Of a stretch of DNA of 64,000 nucleotides, positions 27,701-35,857 are shown in pieces. The notes under the pieces are model-generated. The model made no database searches. It saw only the letters and a list, made by a program, of their open reading frames with translations, and was not told where the DNA came from. The stretch comes from Achromobacter xylosoxidans (GTDB taxonomy: Bacteria; Pseudomonadota; Gammaproteobacteria; Burkholderiales; Burkholderiaceae_B). A program made the position numbers and the translations under genes. The stretch is from positions 3,348,001 through 3,412,000 of the forward strand of contig NZ_LN831029.1 of assembly GCF_001457475.1 (NCBI RefSeq), in the 5' to 3' direction. Numbering within the stretch: the first letter of the stretch is position 1; every line of letters begins with the position of its first letter.

Positions 27701-27832
27701 CCGCTGGGCGTGACCATCGTCGGCGGATTGATGATCAGCCAGTTCCTGACGCTATACACCACGCCGATCGTGTATCTGGCGCTGGAACGGCTGCGGCTGA
27801 AGATGGCGGGCTGGCGGGCGCGGCGCGCCTGA
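24764..27832 (+). CDS. mdtC: RND efflux pump, MdtC type
   Basis: A 1022-residue RND pump, the partner of the preceding gene and its paralogue. It has the same architecture: N-terminal [34 protein letters not shown]4 [21 protein letters not shown], and TM10 [16 protein letters not shown]. In E. coli MdtBC the trimer contains both subunits, with MdtC thought to bind drug and MdtB to move protons. No outer-membrane factor gene follows, so a TolC-type channel must be encoded elsewhere. Confidence 0.9.
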   Translation: MIRALLHRPIACIFLALALTLLGAVAWRLLPVAPLPQVDFPTIEVRAELPGASPESMASTVAAPLERALGGIAGVSAMSSSSNQGATRVLLQFALDRDINAAARDVQAAINAARAELPSGMPGNPTYRKVNPSQAPIMALALSSPTRPAGRLYDLGATVLAQKLSQIVGVGEVTLGGSSLPAVRVQVNPNALAHYGVALDDLRQSIADAAPMGPQGQLDSAGQRWEVGTPGQPRTADDYNGLIVRHQDGATIRLAQIARVSDSVENRYSSGFHNHDPAVVLTISRQPGANIIETIAAINQALPGLRALMPADVDLTVVLDRSPGIHATLREAHVTLGLAVGLVILVVWLFLGSARAAAIPSVAIPVCLVATFAVMYLWGFSLNNLSLMALIVAAGLVVDDAIVVLENISRHLERGLGPRQAALRGVREVGFTLVAMTLALSVVFVSILFMGGLVERLFREFSITLVAAILISLVVSVAIIPSLCARWLRPPAEAQTRPSRLRAVFARVHQWYGASLARVLGHARLTLLLLAAVVALNAYLYAQAPKGFLPQQDTGQLMGFVRGDDGFSFQVMQPKIDVYRQLVLKHPAVQDVIGYNGGSLGISNSLFLIRLKPASERRESSVQVIDWLRANAPPVPGGMFFLNVDQDLRMPGGFGNSGDHELAIMASDVPALRQWSRRISRAMQDIPELRDVDAVGDAATQQVVINIDRAAARRLGVDMRTIASVLGNSFSQRQVATLYDPMNQYRVVLELDPRYTEDPEVLERVQVVAADGNRVPLSAFATYEHGLVNDRVFHDGLFAAVGVGFSLAEGVSLQQGLAAIDAAMARLMVPAHIQTRLGGDARSFQQSLQDQPWLILGVLVAIYLVLGILYESPLHPLTILSTLPSAGVGALLALRLADIEFSLIALLGLFLLVGVVMKNAILMIDFALGLERREGLTPEQAIHRAAMLRLRPIVMTNLAGLLGALPLVLGMGEGSELRRPLGVTIVGGLMISQFLTLYTTPIVYLALERLRLKMAGWRARRA

Positions 27833-27862
27833 TCCCCGCCCGTCCGCGCCGCGCCCGACGCC

Positions 27863-28789
27863 TCAGCCCGCGCCCCGTTCCACTTCCGGGGCGCGTGGCG
27901 CCACGGTCAGGCGTTCGGCCAACAGCGCCAGAAAGGCACGCGCCAGCGGCGGCAGATTGGCGCCGCGCAAGGTCACGACCTGGATGCTGCGCTGGCGCAT
28001 TTCGGGATTGCTGAACGGCACCGCCACCAGGCCGGCGCTGGCGAGCAGACCGATCACTGTCAGGTAGCCCGTCAACGCCACGATCTGGCTGCCCGGCAGC
28101 ATCGGCAGGAAGGCCGCCGAATGGTTCGAGACGTAGGCAGGCTCGATATGCACGCCGGCATTGGCGCAGGCCGCGTCGAACAGGTCGCGCACCGTGGTGC
28201 CGGGGTCGCCCAGCGACAGCGGCGCCTGCGCCAGGTCGCGCACGCCGACGCTGCGGCGCGCGGCCAGCGGATGGCGCCGGCACATGATGGCGTAGACCGG
28301 CGCGCGGCATTGCAATTCGGTCTTGAGGCGCTCGTCGGGCGCCACCGTGTAGCGCAGCGCCAGCTGCGACAACCCTTCCAGCACCAGCCGGTTGACCTCC
28401 TCCGGCCGCTCCACCAGCAGGTGGAAGCGCGCCTCGGGGCGGATACGCTTGAAGTCGGCCATGCACTGCGGCAGGAAGCGATGGGCAAAGCCTTCAGTGC
28501 AGGCCAGCCGGATGGTCACGTCGCCCAGCGCGCTGCGCTGGCGGATGCCGGTGGTGACGCGCTCGGCCTCCAGCGCGGCGGCGTTGGCGTATGCCGCCAG
28601 CTGGCGGCCGGCCTCGCTCAATGCCATGCCGCGCGCCTGGCGCTCGAACAGCGCAATGCCCAGCTCGTCCTCCAGCTTGGCGATCTGGCGGCTCACGGCG
28701 GAGGCCGCCACGTGCTGCGCCGCGGCGGCGCCGGCGATGGAGCCGCAGCGCGCCACCTCCAGGAAATACCTCAGGCCCAGCGAAATCAT
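27863..28789 (-). CDS. LysR family transcriptional regulator
   Basis: A 308-residue LysR regulator. The N-terminal helix-turn-helix is clear (FLEVARCGSIAGAAAAQHVAASAVSRQIAKLEDELG-like region, residues 6-50), followed by an effector domain from about residue 90 (LGDVTIRLACTEGFAHRFLP). ATG 28789 is used; a TTG at 28804 would add five residues. It diverges from the M20 peptidase/Bug pair, and the 114-bp intergenic segment is the likely operator. Ligand unknown, perhaps a peptide-like or carboxylate substrate of those genes. Confidence 0.9.
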   Translation of the reverse strand: MISLGLRYFLEVARCGSIAGAAAAQHVAASAVSRQIAKLEDELGIALFERQARGMALSEAGRQLAAYANAAALEAERVTTGIRQRSALGDVTIRLACTEGFAHRFLPQCMADFKRIRPEARFHLLVERPEEVNRLVLEGLSQLALRYTVAPDERLKTELQCRAPVYAIMCRRHPLAARRSVGVRDLAQAPLSLGDPGTTVRDLFDAACANAGVHIEPAYVSNHSAAFLPMLPGSQIVALTGYLTVIGLLASAGLVAVPFSNPEMRQRSIQVVTLRGANLPPLARAFLALLAERLTVAPRAPEVERGAG

Positions 28790-28903
28790 GGCAAGCTTCC
28801 CCAAGCCATTGCCTAAATGGCAACGATCAAATGCGAATTATCTAATTGTGGCATGTGCATAAGCGTAATAACTTTGTGCCTGTGCCGCTACCCCGAGACC
28901 GCA

Positions 28904-30322
28904 GTGATCCGCGAACAAGCCATCCTCCACGCCACCCAAGCCTATGACGACGGCACCTTGCAGGCCGAACTGGCCCGCCGCGTCGCCTACCAGACCGAAA
29001 GCGAGGAGCCCGGCCAGGCCGCCTGCCAGCACGCCTACCTGAACGACGAACTGGCGCCGCAGCTGGAACAGCTCGGCTTCAGCTGTCGCGTGCACGCCAA
29101 CCCGGCGGGCGTCGACCTGCCGATCCTGGTGGCGCGGCGCATCGAAGCGCCGGCGCTGCCGACCGTGCTGCTGTACGGCCATGGCGACGTGGTGCGCGGC
29201 AATGCGGCCAAGTGGGAAGCCGGCCGCGATCCATGGCGCCTGCGGGTCGAGGGCGACCGCTGGTACGGCCGCGGCACCGCCGACAACAAGGGGCAACACA
29301 CCATCAACCTGGCCGCGCTGCGCCAGGTGCTGCGGGCGCGCGACGGCAAGCTGGGCTTCAACGCCACCTGGCTGATCGAGACCGGCGAGGAAGCGGGCTC
29401 GCCCGGCCTGGCCGCCTTCTGCGAAGCGCAGCGCGAGGCGCTGGCCGCCGACGTCTTCATTGCCAGCGACGGCCCGCGCCTGGCCGCCGCCCGCCCCACC
29501 CTGTTCATGGGCTCGCGCGGCGCGGTGAACTTCGAATTGAGCCTGCGCGCCCGCGAACGCGGCTACCACTCGGGCAACTGGGGCGGGCTGCTGGCCAATC
29601 CCGCCATCGTCCTGTCGCACGCCATCGCCTCCCTGGTGGACGCGCGTGGCCGCATCCTGGTGCCGGGCCTGCGGCCGCCGCCCATCCCGGCGCCGGTGGC
29701 GGTGGCGCTGGCGGACCTGGAAGTGGGTGGCGGCGCCGACGATCCCGCGATCGACCACGACTGGGGCGAGCCCGGCCTGTCGCCCTCGGAGCAGGTGTTC
29801 GGCTGGAACAGCCTGGACGTGCTGACCTTCGGCGCCGGCGATCCGGCCAAGCCGGTCAATGCCATTCCACCCGTCGCAACGGCCTGGTGCCAGTTGCGTT
29901 TCGTCGTCGGCACCGACTGGCGCGCGCTCGAGCAGCACGTGCGCGCGCATCTGGACGCGGCCGGCTTTGCCGACGTGCGGGTCCGCGTCGGCATGCAGGC
30001 CGGCGCCACCCGCCTGTCGCCCGACAACCCCTGGGTACGCTGGGCCGCCGCCTCGATCGAGCGCAGCACCGGCCAGCGCCCGGCGCTGCTGCCCAACCTG
30101 GGGGGCTCGCTGCCCAACGATATCTTCGCCGACCTGCTCGGCCTGCCCACGTTGTGGGTGCCGCATTCCTACCCCGCCTGCGCCCAGCACGCGCCCAACG
30201 AGCATCTGCTGGGCAGCGTGGCGCGCGAGGGCCTGGCCATCATGGCGGGCCTGTTCTGGGACCTGGGCGACCAGGGCGCCGCGCTGCGCCAGGCCGCCGA
30301 AACCGATTCCTCTCCCTCCTGA
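28904..30322 (+). CDS. M20 family metallopeptidase
   Basis: A 472-residue zinc peptidase/deacylase of the M20 (ArgE/DapE/CPG2) family. Metal and catalytic residues are visible: His and Asp in LLYGHGDVV, Asp in GRGTADNKGQH, Glu-Glu in IETGEEAGSPG, Asp in SDGPR, and a final His in LWVPHSYPACAQHAPNEH. The dimerisation lid lies between about residues 190 and 310. I prefer GTG 28904 because the in-frame ATG at 28817 sits in the divergent promoter and adds a Cys-rich, unrelated 29-residue stretch. It is followed after 12 bp by a Bug solute-binding protein. Substrate unknown. Confidence 0.85.
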   Translation: MIREQAILHATQAYDDGTLQAELARRVAYQTESEEPGQAACQHAYLNDELAPQLEQLGFSCRVHANPAGVDLPILVARRIEAPALPTVLLYGHGDVVRGNAAKWEAGRDPWRLRVEGDRWYGRGTADNKGQHTINLAALRQVLRARDGKLGFNATWLIETGEEAGSPGLAAFCEAQREALAADVFIASDGPRLAAARPTLFMGSRGAVNFELSLRARERGYHSGNWGGLLANPAIVLSHAIASLVDARGRILVPGLRPPPIPAPVAVALADLEVGGGADDPAIDHDWGEPGLSPSEQVFGWNSLDVLTFGAGDPAKPVNAIPPVATAWCQLRFVVGTDWRALEQHVRAHLDAAGFADVRVRVGMQAGATRLSPDNPWVRWAAASIERSTGQRPALLPNLGGSLPNDIFADLLGLPTLWVPHSYPACAQHAPNEHLLGSVAREGLAIMAGLFWDLGDQGAALRQAAETDSSPS

Positions 30323-30334
30323 CCGGACTCTTCC

Positions 30335-31327
30335 ATGATCGCCCGACTCCGCGCCGCCGCGCTGGCCTGCCTTTCGGCCCTTGCCCTGCAAGCCACCCTG
30401 GCCGCCCCCGCCGCGCACGCCGCCTATCCCGAACAGGCCATCAAGCTGGTGGTGCCGTTCACGCCCGGCGGCGCCACCGACGCCGTGGCCCGCCTGCTGG
30501 CCAACCGGCTGTCGGGCAAGCTGGGCCAGGCCGTGATCGTCGAGAACCGCCCCGGCGCGTCAACCGTCATCGGCGCCAACGCCGTGGCGCAGGCGCAGCC
30601 CGACGGCTACACGCTGATGCTGTCGGGCAGCACCACCTACACCGTGCTGCCGGCGCTCAAGCGCGACCTGCCCTACGATCCGCGCCGCAGCTTCGCGCAC
30701 ATCGCCATCGTGGCCCTGGCGCCGGTGGTGCTGCTGGCGCAGAACAGCCTGCCGGCCGAGACCGCGCAACAGGCGGCCGAGCTGGCGCGCGACAAGACCG
30801 CCGGCGGCGGCCTGATGTACGGCACCTTCGGTCCAGGGTCGGCGCCGCACCTGGTGGGTGAAATGTTCGCCGAGGCCGCGGGCGCCAAAATGACGCCGGT
30901 GCCCTACAAGGGCAGCGCGCAGTTCATCACCGCGCTGATCGGCGGCGAAATCACGCTGGGCGTGGACACCGTGTCGTCGGCCGCGCCGCAGGTCAAGGCG
31001 GGCAAGGTGCGCGCGCTGGCCGTCACCGGCGAACACCGCGTGCCGCAGTTGCCGGACGTGCCGACCTTCATCGAAAGCGGCCTGCCCGGCGTCTCGATGG
31101 TGGGCTGGTACGGGCTGGTGGCGCCGGCTCGCACGCCGCCGCCGGTGCTGGACACGTTGAACCGCGCGGTCGCGGACATCATGGCCGACCCGCAGGTACG
31201 CCGCGCCATCGCCGACCTGGCGCTGGAGCCGGTCTACCTGGACGGCGCCGCCTTCACCGCGCGCATGGAACAGGAACTCAAGACCTTCGGCGAAGTGGGC
31301 CGGCGCGCCGACATCAAGCTGGACTGA
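30335..31327 (+). CDS. Bug family tripartite tricarboxylate-type solute-binding protein
   Basis: A 330-residue periplasmic binding protein of the Bug/TctC family. A Sec signal peptide is at residues 1-30 (RLRAAALACLSALALQATLA, cleavage near AHA/AYP). The mature part starts with the family signature YPEQAIKLVVPFTPGGATDAVARLL, followed by VIVENRPGAS and a carboxylate-pocket region GTFGPGSAPHL. It lies 12 bp after the peptidase gene, suggesting the pair capture and cleave a common amide or peptide-like compound. No membrane TctAB partner is adjacent. These proteins are greatly expanded in Bordetella and Achromobacter. Confidence 0.92.
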   Translation: MIARLRAAALACLSALALQATLAAPAAHAAYPEQAIKLVVPFTPGGATDAVARLLANRLSGKLGQAVIVENRPGASTVIGANAVAQAQPDGYTLMLSGSTTYTVLPALKRDLPYDPRRSFAHIAIVALAPVVLLAQNSLPAETAQQAAELARDKTAGGGLMYGTFGPGSAPHLVGEMFAEAAGAKMTPVPYKGSAQFITALIGGEITLGVDTVSSAAPQVKAGKVRALAVTGEHRVPQLPDVPTFIESGLPGVSMVGWYGLVAPARTPPPVLDTLNRAVADIMADPQVRRAIADLALEPVYLDGAAFTARMEQELKTFGEVGRRADIKLD

Positions 31328-31416
31328 AGCGCCCGCCCCGCGCGGGCGCCGGCGGGCCACGGTCCGCCGGCACGATGGCGTCGGGAATCGTCCTATTCCG
31401 ACCCCATTTCGACTAG

Positions 31417-31435
31417 AATCGGAACCATTCTCAAT
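31417..31435 (+). promoter_or_regulatory. Fur box
   Basis: AATCGGAACCATTCTCAAT has the right half CATTCTCAAT identical to the Fur consensus (AATGATAATCATTATCATT/GAGAATCATTCTCAAT type), with a degenerate left half. It lies 54 bp before the likely start of the PepSY gene, consistent with iron-repressed expression. Confidence 0.6.
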
Positions 31436-31488
31436 AAAAGACCCGCGGCAGGGCTCGCGGCGGCGTCGATAGAAGAAAGAGGCGCGTT

Positions 31489-33123
31489 CTGAAACCCAGT
31501 TTCCGTTTGTCCATGGCCTGGCTCCACACCTGGGTCGGCCTGTGGTTTTCCTGGCTGCTGTTCGCCGTCTTCCTGACCGGGACGCTGGCGGTGTTCGCCG
31601 AACCCATCACCCACTGGATGACGCCGGAGCACCATGCGGCCGAGGCCGAAGCGGCGGCGCGCGAGCCCGTGAAGGTGGATCGCGCGCGCCGGCTCGATCT
31701 GGCGGTGCAGTACATGGCGCGGCATCACGCCGGCGCCGGCATGTGGGAGATCTGGCCGGTCAACCGCCACCACGACAACGGCCTGGTGGCCTACTGGTTC
31801 GACTCGAACGGCGCATACGCCGACGCCGAACTCGACCCCGAGACCGGCCGCGAACTGGACGAGGACCACCACGAGGCAGGCCGCGCCACCTTCGGCGGCG
31901 ACCACTTCGTCGACTTCCACTACAACCTGCACGCGCAGCCCCTGGGCCTGTGGATCGTGGCCTTCGCCGCCATGGCGATGCTGGTGGCGATGGTTTCCGG
32001 CGTGGCGACGCACAAGCGCATCTTCAAGGACTTCTTCACCTTCCGCGCCAGCAAGGGCCAACGTTCGTGGCTGGACGCGCACAACGCCACCGCGGTGCTG
32101 ACCCTGCCCTTCCAGTTCATGATCGCCTATACCGGCATCGTGATCTCGGCCTTCACGCTGATGCCAGCGCCCATCGCGGCGACCTATGGCCCCGGCGCCG
32201 AGGCCGCCCGCCTGTACCTGGCCGAACTGGCGCGCGAAGACCAGCCCCCGCTGACCGCCACCGCGCTCGCCGTGCCGGCCCTGGAACCGCTGGTCGCGCG
32301 CGCCGAACGGTTGATCGGGCAGACCGCGCGCGCCATCGTCATCAACAACCCCGAAGACGGCTCGATGCGGATCGCGGTCTATGGCTGGAACGAGGAGGCC
32401 GACCAGAACGTCCATATCAGCAGCACCACCGGCATGGCGGAATTCTCCGCCGCCACCGGCCAATTGCTGCGCCTGCGCGCCCCCGGCGGCGTCGAGGGCG
32501 GCGCCGCGCCGTTGACGCGCCAGGTGATGTCCGACCTGCACATGGTCAAGTTCGGCGGACTGGCGATGAAATGGCTGTACTTCGTGTGCGGCCTGGCCGG
32601 CAGCGCCATGATGGGCACCGGCGCGGTCTTGTTCATGGTCAAGCGCCGCAACCGGATGGGCGACGAATTCGGCGCCGCCACCGCGCGCGTCTACCGCCTG
32701 ATCGAAGGCCTGAACGTGGCCGCGCTGGCCGGCCTGGCGATCGCCTGCGTCGCCTACCTGTGGGCCAACCGGCTGTTGCCGGTGTCGCTGCCGCAGCGCG
32801 CCGGCTGGGAACTGCGCGCCTTCTTCATCGTCTGGGCGCTGACGCTGGCCCATGCCTGGCTGTGCAGTCCGCGGCGCGCCTGGCTGTGGCAGCTGGGCCT
32901 GCTGTCGGCGCTGTGCCTGCTGCTGCCGCTGCTGTCCCTGCTGACGCTGGGCGACCATCCGCTGGCGCAGATCGCGCGCGGCGACTGGGAAAGCGCCGGG
33001 GTCGAACTGACGGCCGTGGCCATAGGCGTGGCGGCCGGCTGGGCCGCGCTGCGGCTGGGCCGCAAACCGCTGTCGGCGCCGCCGCCGCGCGATACGCGCG
33101 CTTCGCGGGAGGCCACGGCATGA
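31489..33123 (+). CDS. PepSY-associated TM helix protein (iron-regulated membrane reductase type)
   Basis: A membrane protein of about 544 residues with the PepSY_TM fold: an N-terminal helix (SMAWLHTWVGLWFSWLLFAVFLTGTLAVF), PepSY repeats in the periplasm, and three further helices (about residues 155, 210 and 365) plus a hydrophobic C-terminal half. Conserved His pairs (LHTW, VDFHYNLH, LHMVKFGG) could bind haem. The family includes putative ferric-siderophore reductases. The best ribosome site (AAAGAGG, 31477-31483) is 5 bp before a CTG at 31489 that opens (L/M)KPSFRLSMAW, the usual start of this family; the first canonical ATG is at 31513 and a TTG at 31507. It overlaps the next gene (ATGA). 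Confidence 0.85.
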   Translation: MKPSFRLSMAWLHTWVGLWFSWLLFAVFLTGTLAVFAEPITHWMTPEHHAAEAEAAAREPVKVDRARRLDLAVQYMARHHAGAGMWEIWPVNRHHDNGLVAYWFDSNGAYADAELDPETGRELDEDHHEAGRATFGGDHFVDFHYNLHAQPLGLWIVAFAAMAMLVAMVSGVATHKRIFKDFFTFRASKGQRSWLDAHNATAVLTLPFQFMIAYTGIVISAFTLMPAPIAATYGPGAEAARLYLAELAREDQPPLTATALAVPALEPLVARAERLIGQTARAIVINNPEDGSMRIAVYGWNEEADQNVHISSTTGMAEFSAATGQLLRLRAPGGVEGGAAPLTRQVMSDLHMVKFGGLAMKWLYFVCGLAGSAMMGTGAVLFMVKRRNRMGDEFGAATARVYRLIEGLNVAALAGLAIACVAYLWANRLLPVSLPQRAGWELRAFFIVWALTLAHAWLCSPRRAWLWQLGLLSALCLLLPLLSLLTLGDHPLAQIARGDWESAGVELTAVAIGVAAGWAALRLGRKPLSAPPPRDTRASREATA

Positions 33124-33470
33124 ATCTCAACGACGCCTTCGGCATCGCCATGGCGCTGCTGCTGACCTATTCCGGCATGGCCTGCCTGAGCCTGGCGATG
33201 CCGCGCCATTACGACCAGGTCTGGGGCCGCGATCCCTCGGCCGGCCATTCCCGCGTGCTGCGCGGCGCGGGCATCCTGCTGTTGCTGCTGGCGCTGCTGC
33301 CCTGCGTCGGCCTGTGGGGCAACACCGTGGGCGTGGTGGCCTGGCTGGGCTGGCTGTCGGCCGGCGCGTTGCTGTGGGTCGGCATGCTGTCGTGGTCGCC
33401 GCGCCCGGCCATGGGCACCGCCGCCCTGGCGCTGGTGATCTCGCTGGCCGGGGTCGGCTTCGGTTTCTAG
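33120..33470 (+). CDS. DUF3325 family small membrane protein
   Basis: A 116-residue protein with four hydrophobic segments (AFGIAMALLLTYSGMACLSL, ILLLLLALLPCVGLW, GVVAWLGWLSAGALLW, MGTAALALVISLAGVGF) and the motif AMPRHYDQVWGR. This is the DUF3325 pattern, usually encoded next to PepSY-TM proteins in iron/siderophore loci. Its start overlaps the PepSY gene stop. The usual third partner (DUF3649) is not seen here. Function unknown. Confidence 0.85.
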   Translation: MNLNDAFGIAMALLLTYSGMACLSLAMPRHYDQVWGRDPSAGHSRVLRGAGILLLLLALLPCVGLWGNTVGVVAWLGWLSAGALLWVGMLSWSPRPAMGTAALALVISLAGVGFGF

Positions 33471-33507
33471 GGCCGCATTGCGTCCGCGCCGGCCCGGCCG
33501 GGGCCGT

Positions 33508-33521
33508 TTGACCGGCATCAA
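33508..33521 (+). promoter_or_regulatory. Anr/Fnr box for nrdD
   Basis: TTGACCGGCATCAA fits the Anr/Fnr consensus TTGAY-N4-RTCAA in both halves. It is centred about 95 bp before the nrdD ATG at 33610. If it acts at -41.5, transcription starts near 33556. Confidence 0.75.
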
Positions 33522-33557
33522 GACAAGCCGACAAACGCCTCGATAGCCGGGCTTTCG

Positions 33558-33604
33558 ACACCATAGGTGGTGGTAGAGTTTTCCTACCCCACAACATATG
33601 GTGT
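33558..33604 (+). promoter_or_regulatory. Tandem NrdR boxes
   Basis: ACACCATAGGTGGTGG (33558-33573) and CCACAACATATGGTGT (33589-33604) resemble the NrdR consensus ACACWATATMTWGTGT. Their start-to-start distance is 31 bp, about three helical turns, as in known NrdR operators. They lie at and just downstream of the transcription start predicted from the Anr/Fnr box, a good position for repression by NrdR when dATP is high. Confidence 0.75.
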
Positions 33605-33609
33605 CAGCG

Positions 33610-35610
33610 ATGCAACTCCAACACATCCTCAAGCGCGACGGCCGGGTCGTCGCATTCGACCGCGACAAGATCGCCGCGGCCATCGCCGCCGCCGGCCGCG
33701 GCACCGGAGAACTGGACGCCGACGTCGCGCAGGCGCTGACCGGCGCGGTGATCGAGGCGCTGGCCGCCGAAGGCAACGTCTGCCCCGGCGTGGAGACCAT
33801 CCAGAACCAGGTCGAGGAAACGCTGGTCAAGGCCGGCTACTGGCGCACCGCCCGCGCCTACATCGTCTACCGCGAACAACACGCCCGCCTGCGCGCGCTG
33901 CGCCACACCCTGGTGGACGTGGAAAGCGCCATGGAGGAATACCTGGAACAGCGCGACTGGCGCGTCAACGCCAACGCCAACCAGGGCTACAGCCTGGGCG
34001 GGCTGATCCTTAACGTGGCCGGCAAGGTCACCGCCAACTACTGGCTGTCCAACGTCTTCACCCCCGAGGCCGGCCAGGCCCACCGCGATGGCGACATCCA
34101 CATCCACGACCTGGACATGCTCAGCGGCTATTGCGCCGGCTGGTCCCTGCGCCAGCTGCTGACCGAAGGCTTCAACGGCATCCCCGGCAAGATCGAGGCC
34201 ACGCCGCCGCGCCACATGTCGGCGGCCATCGGCCAGATCGTCAACTTCCTGGGCACGCTGCAGAACGAATGGGCCGGCGCCCAGGCCTTCAGTTCCTTCG
34301 ACACCTACATGGCGCCCTTCATCCGGCGCGACGCGATGACCTACACCGAGGTCAAGCAGTGCATGCAGGAACTGATCTACAACCTCAACGTGCCCAGCCG
34401 CTGGGGCACGCAGACGCCGTTCACCAACCTGACCTTCGACTGGACCTGCCCGGCCGACCTGAAGGAACAGATCCCCTACGTCGGCGGCGAGGAAATGCCG
34501 TTCGCCTATGGCGACCTGCAGGCCGAGATGGACATGATCAACCGCGCCTACATCGAGGTGATGATGGCCGGCGACGCCAAGGGGCGCGTGTTCACCTTCC
34601 CGATTCCCACCTACAACATCACGCCCGACTTCGACTGGGACCACCCCAACACCGAGCGCCTGTTCGAAATGACCGCGCGCTACGGCCTGCCGTACTTCCA
34701 GAACTTCCTCAATTCCGACCTGGAGCCGCACATGGTGCGCTCCATGTGCTGCCGCCTGCAACTGGACCTGCGCGAACTGCTCAAGCGCGGCAACGGCCTG
34801 TTCGGCTCGGCCGAGCAGACCGGGTCGGTGGGCGTGGTGACCGTCAACTGCGCCCGCCTGGGCCACACCTGCCGCGGCGACGAGGCAGCGCTGATGGCGC
34901 GCCTGGATCACCTGCTGGGCCTGGGCCGCGACGTGCTGGAAACCAAGCGCAAGGTGGTGCAGCGCTACATCGACCAGGGGCTGTACCCGTACACGCGGCG
35001 CTACCTCGGCACGCTGCGCAACCACTTCAGCACGCTGGGCGTGAACGGCATCAACGAGATGATCCGCAACTTCAGCGGCGACGCCGAGGACGTCACCACG
35101 CCGGCCGGCCATGCGCTGGCGGTGCGCCTGCTGGATCGGGTGCGGGCGCGCATGACCGAGTTCCAGGAAGAGACCGGGCACCTCTACAACCTGGAGGCCA
35201 CGCCCGCCGAAGGCACCACCTACCGCTTCGCCCGCGAAGACCGCAAGCGCTACCCCGGCATCCTGCAGGCGGGCACCGAGGCCCAGCCCTACTACACCAA
35301 CTCCAGCCAGCTGCCGGTGGGCCACACCGACGATCCGTTCGAGGCGCTGGCCCTGCAGGAGTCGCTGCAGGGCAAGTACACCGGCGGCACCGTGCTGCAT
35401 CTGTACATGAACGAGGCCGTGTCGTCGGCCAGCGCGTGCAAGGAACTGGTGCGGCGCGCGCTGTCGAATTTCCGGCTGCCGTACATCACCGTCACGCCGA
35501 CGTTCTCGATCTGCCCGAACCACGGCTATCTGGCCGGGCACCACGAGTTCTGCCCGAAGTGCGACGCCGAATTGCTGGCCAGGCAGGCGTCTTGCTGCGC
35601 GCCGGCCTGA
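33610..35610 (+). CDS. nrdD: Class III ribonucleotide reductase catalytic subunit NrdD, lacking the glycyl-radical domain
   Basis: A 666-residue anaerobic ribonucleoside-triphosphate reductase. An N-terminal ATP-cone (KRDGRVVAFDRDKIAAAI) precedes the catalytic barrel, with conserved blocks such as HIHDLDMLSGYCAGWSL, GTQTPFTNLTFDW, FTFPIPTYNIT and GLFGSAEQTGSVGVVTVNC. A C-terminal metal-binding motif (FSICPNHGYLAGHHEFCPKC) is present. The protein then stops, before the RVxGY radical loop that ends normal NrdD proteins; that segment is encoded by the next gene. An ATG at 33598 lies inside a NrdR box, so I prefer ATG 33610. No Shine-Dalgarno is obvious at either. It reduces NTPs to dNTPs during anaerobic growth. 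Confidence 0.93.
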   Translation: MQLQHILKRDGRVVAFDRDKIAAAIAAAGRGTGELDADVAQALTGAVIEALAAEGNVCPGVETIQNQVEETLVKAGYWRTARAYIVYREQHARLRALRHTLVDVESAMEEYLEQRDWRVNANANQGYSLGGLILNVAGKVTANYWLSNVFTPEAGQAHRDGDIHIHDLDMLSGYCAGWSLRQLLTEGFNGIPGKIEATPPRHMSAAIGQIVNFLGTLQNEWAGAQAFSSFDTYMAPFIRRDAMTYTEVKQCMQELIYNLNVPSRWGTQTPFTNLTFDWTCPADLKEQIPYVGGEEMPFAYGDLQAEMDMINRAYIEVMMAGDAKGRVFTFPIPTYNITPDFDWDHPNTERLFEMTARYGLPYFQNFLNSDLEPHMVRSMCCRLQLDLRELLKRGNGLFGSAEQTGSVGVVTVNCARLGHTCRGDEAALMARLDHLLGLGRDVLETKRKVVQRYIDQGLYPYTRRYLGTLRNHFSTLGVNGINEMIRNFSGDAEDVTTPAGHALAVRLLDRVRARMTEFQEETGHLYNLEATPAEGTTYRFAREDRKRYPGILQAGTEAQPYYTNSSQLPVGHTDDPFEALALQESLQGKYTGGTVLHLYMNEAVSSASACKELVRRALSNFRLPYITVTPTFSICPNHGYLAGHHEFCPKCDAELLARQASCCAPA

Positions 35611-35674
35611 CCGCCGCTGTCGACCGCTTTTTTCCCCGGGCGATCCCCGCCCGGCCTTTCCCCAAGGAGCCGTT

Positions 35675-35857
35675 ATGCAAACCGTGATCTCTCCCGAAGC
35701 CGCCGCCCCGCAGGCGCTGCGCCTGGACGACAGCCAGCGCGTGCGCTGCGAAGTCTGGACCCGCGTCATGGGCTACCACCGCCCCGTGTCTTCCTTCAAT
35801 ACCGGCAAACAAGGCGAATTCAATGAACGCCGCTTCTTCGTCGAACAACGTGCCTGA
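35675..35857 (+). CDS. Stand-alone glycyl-radical domain of class III ribonucleotide reductase
   Basis: A 60-residue protein equal to the missing C-terminus of NrdD. After a variable 20-residue N-terminus comes CEVWTRVMGYHRPVSSFN, with the radical-site glycine at G33 in the RVMGY motif, then GKQGEFNERRFF as in full-length enzymes. It has its own start with a textbook ribosome site (AAGGAG, 5 bp before ATG). It begins 64 bp after the nrdD stop in another frame, and overlaps nrdG by 35 bp. I infer it is activated by NrdG and docks on NrdD, in the way that GrcA (YfiD) repairs pyruvate formate-lyase. A broken gene is less likely because of the clean start. Confidence 0.9.
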   Translation: MQTVISPEAAAPQALRLDDSQRVRCEVWTRVMGYHRPVSSFNTGKQGEFNERRFFVEQRA

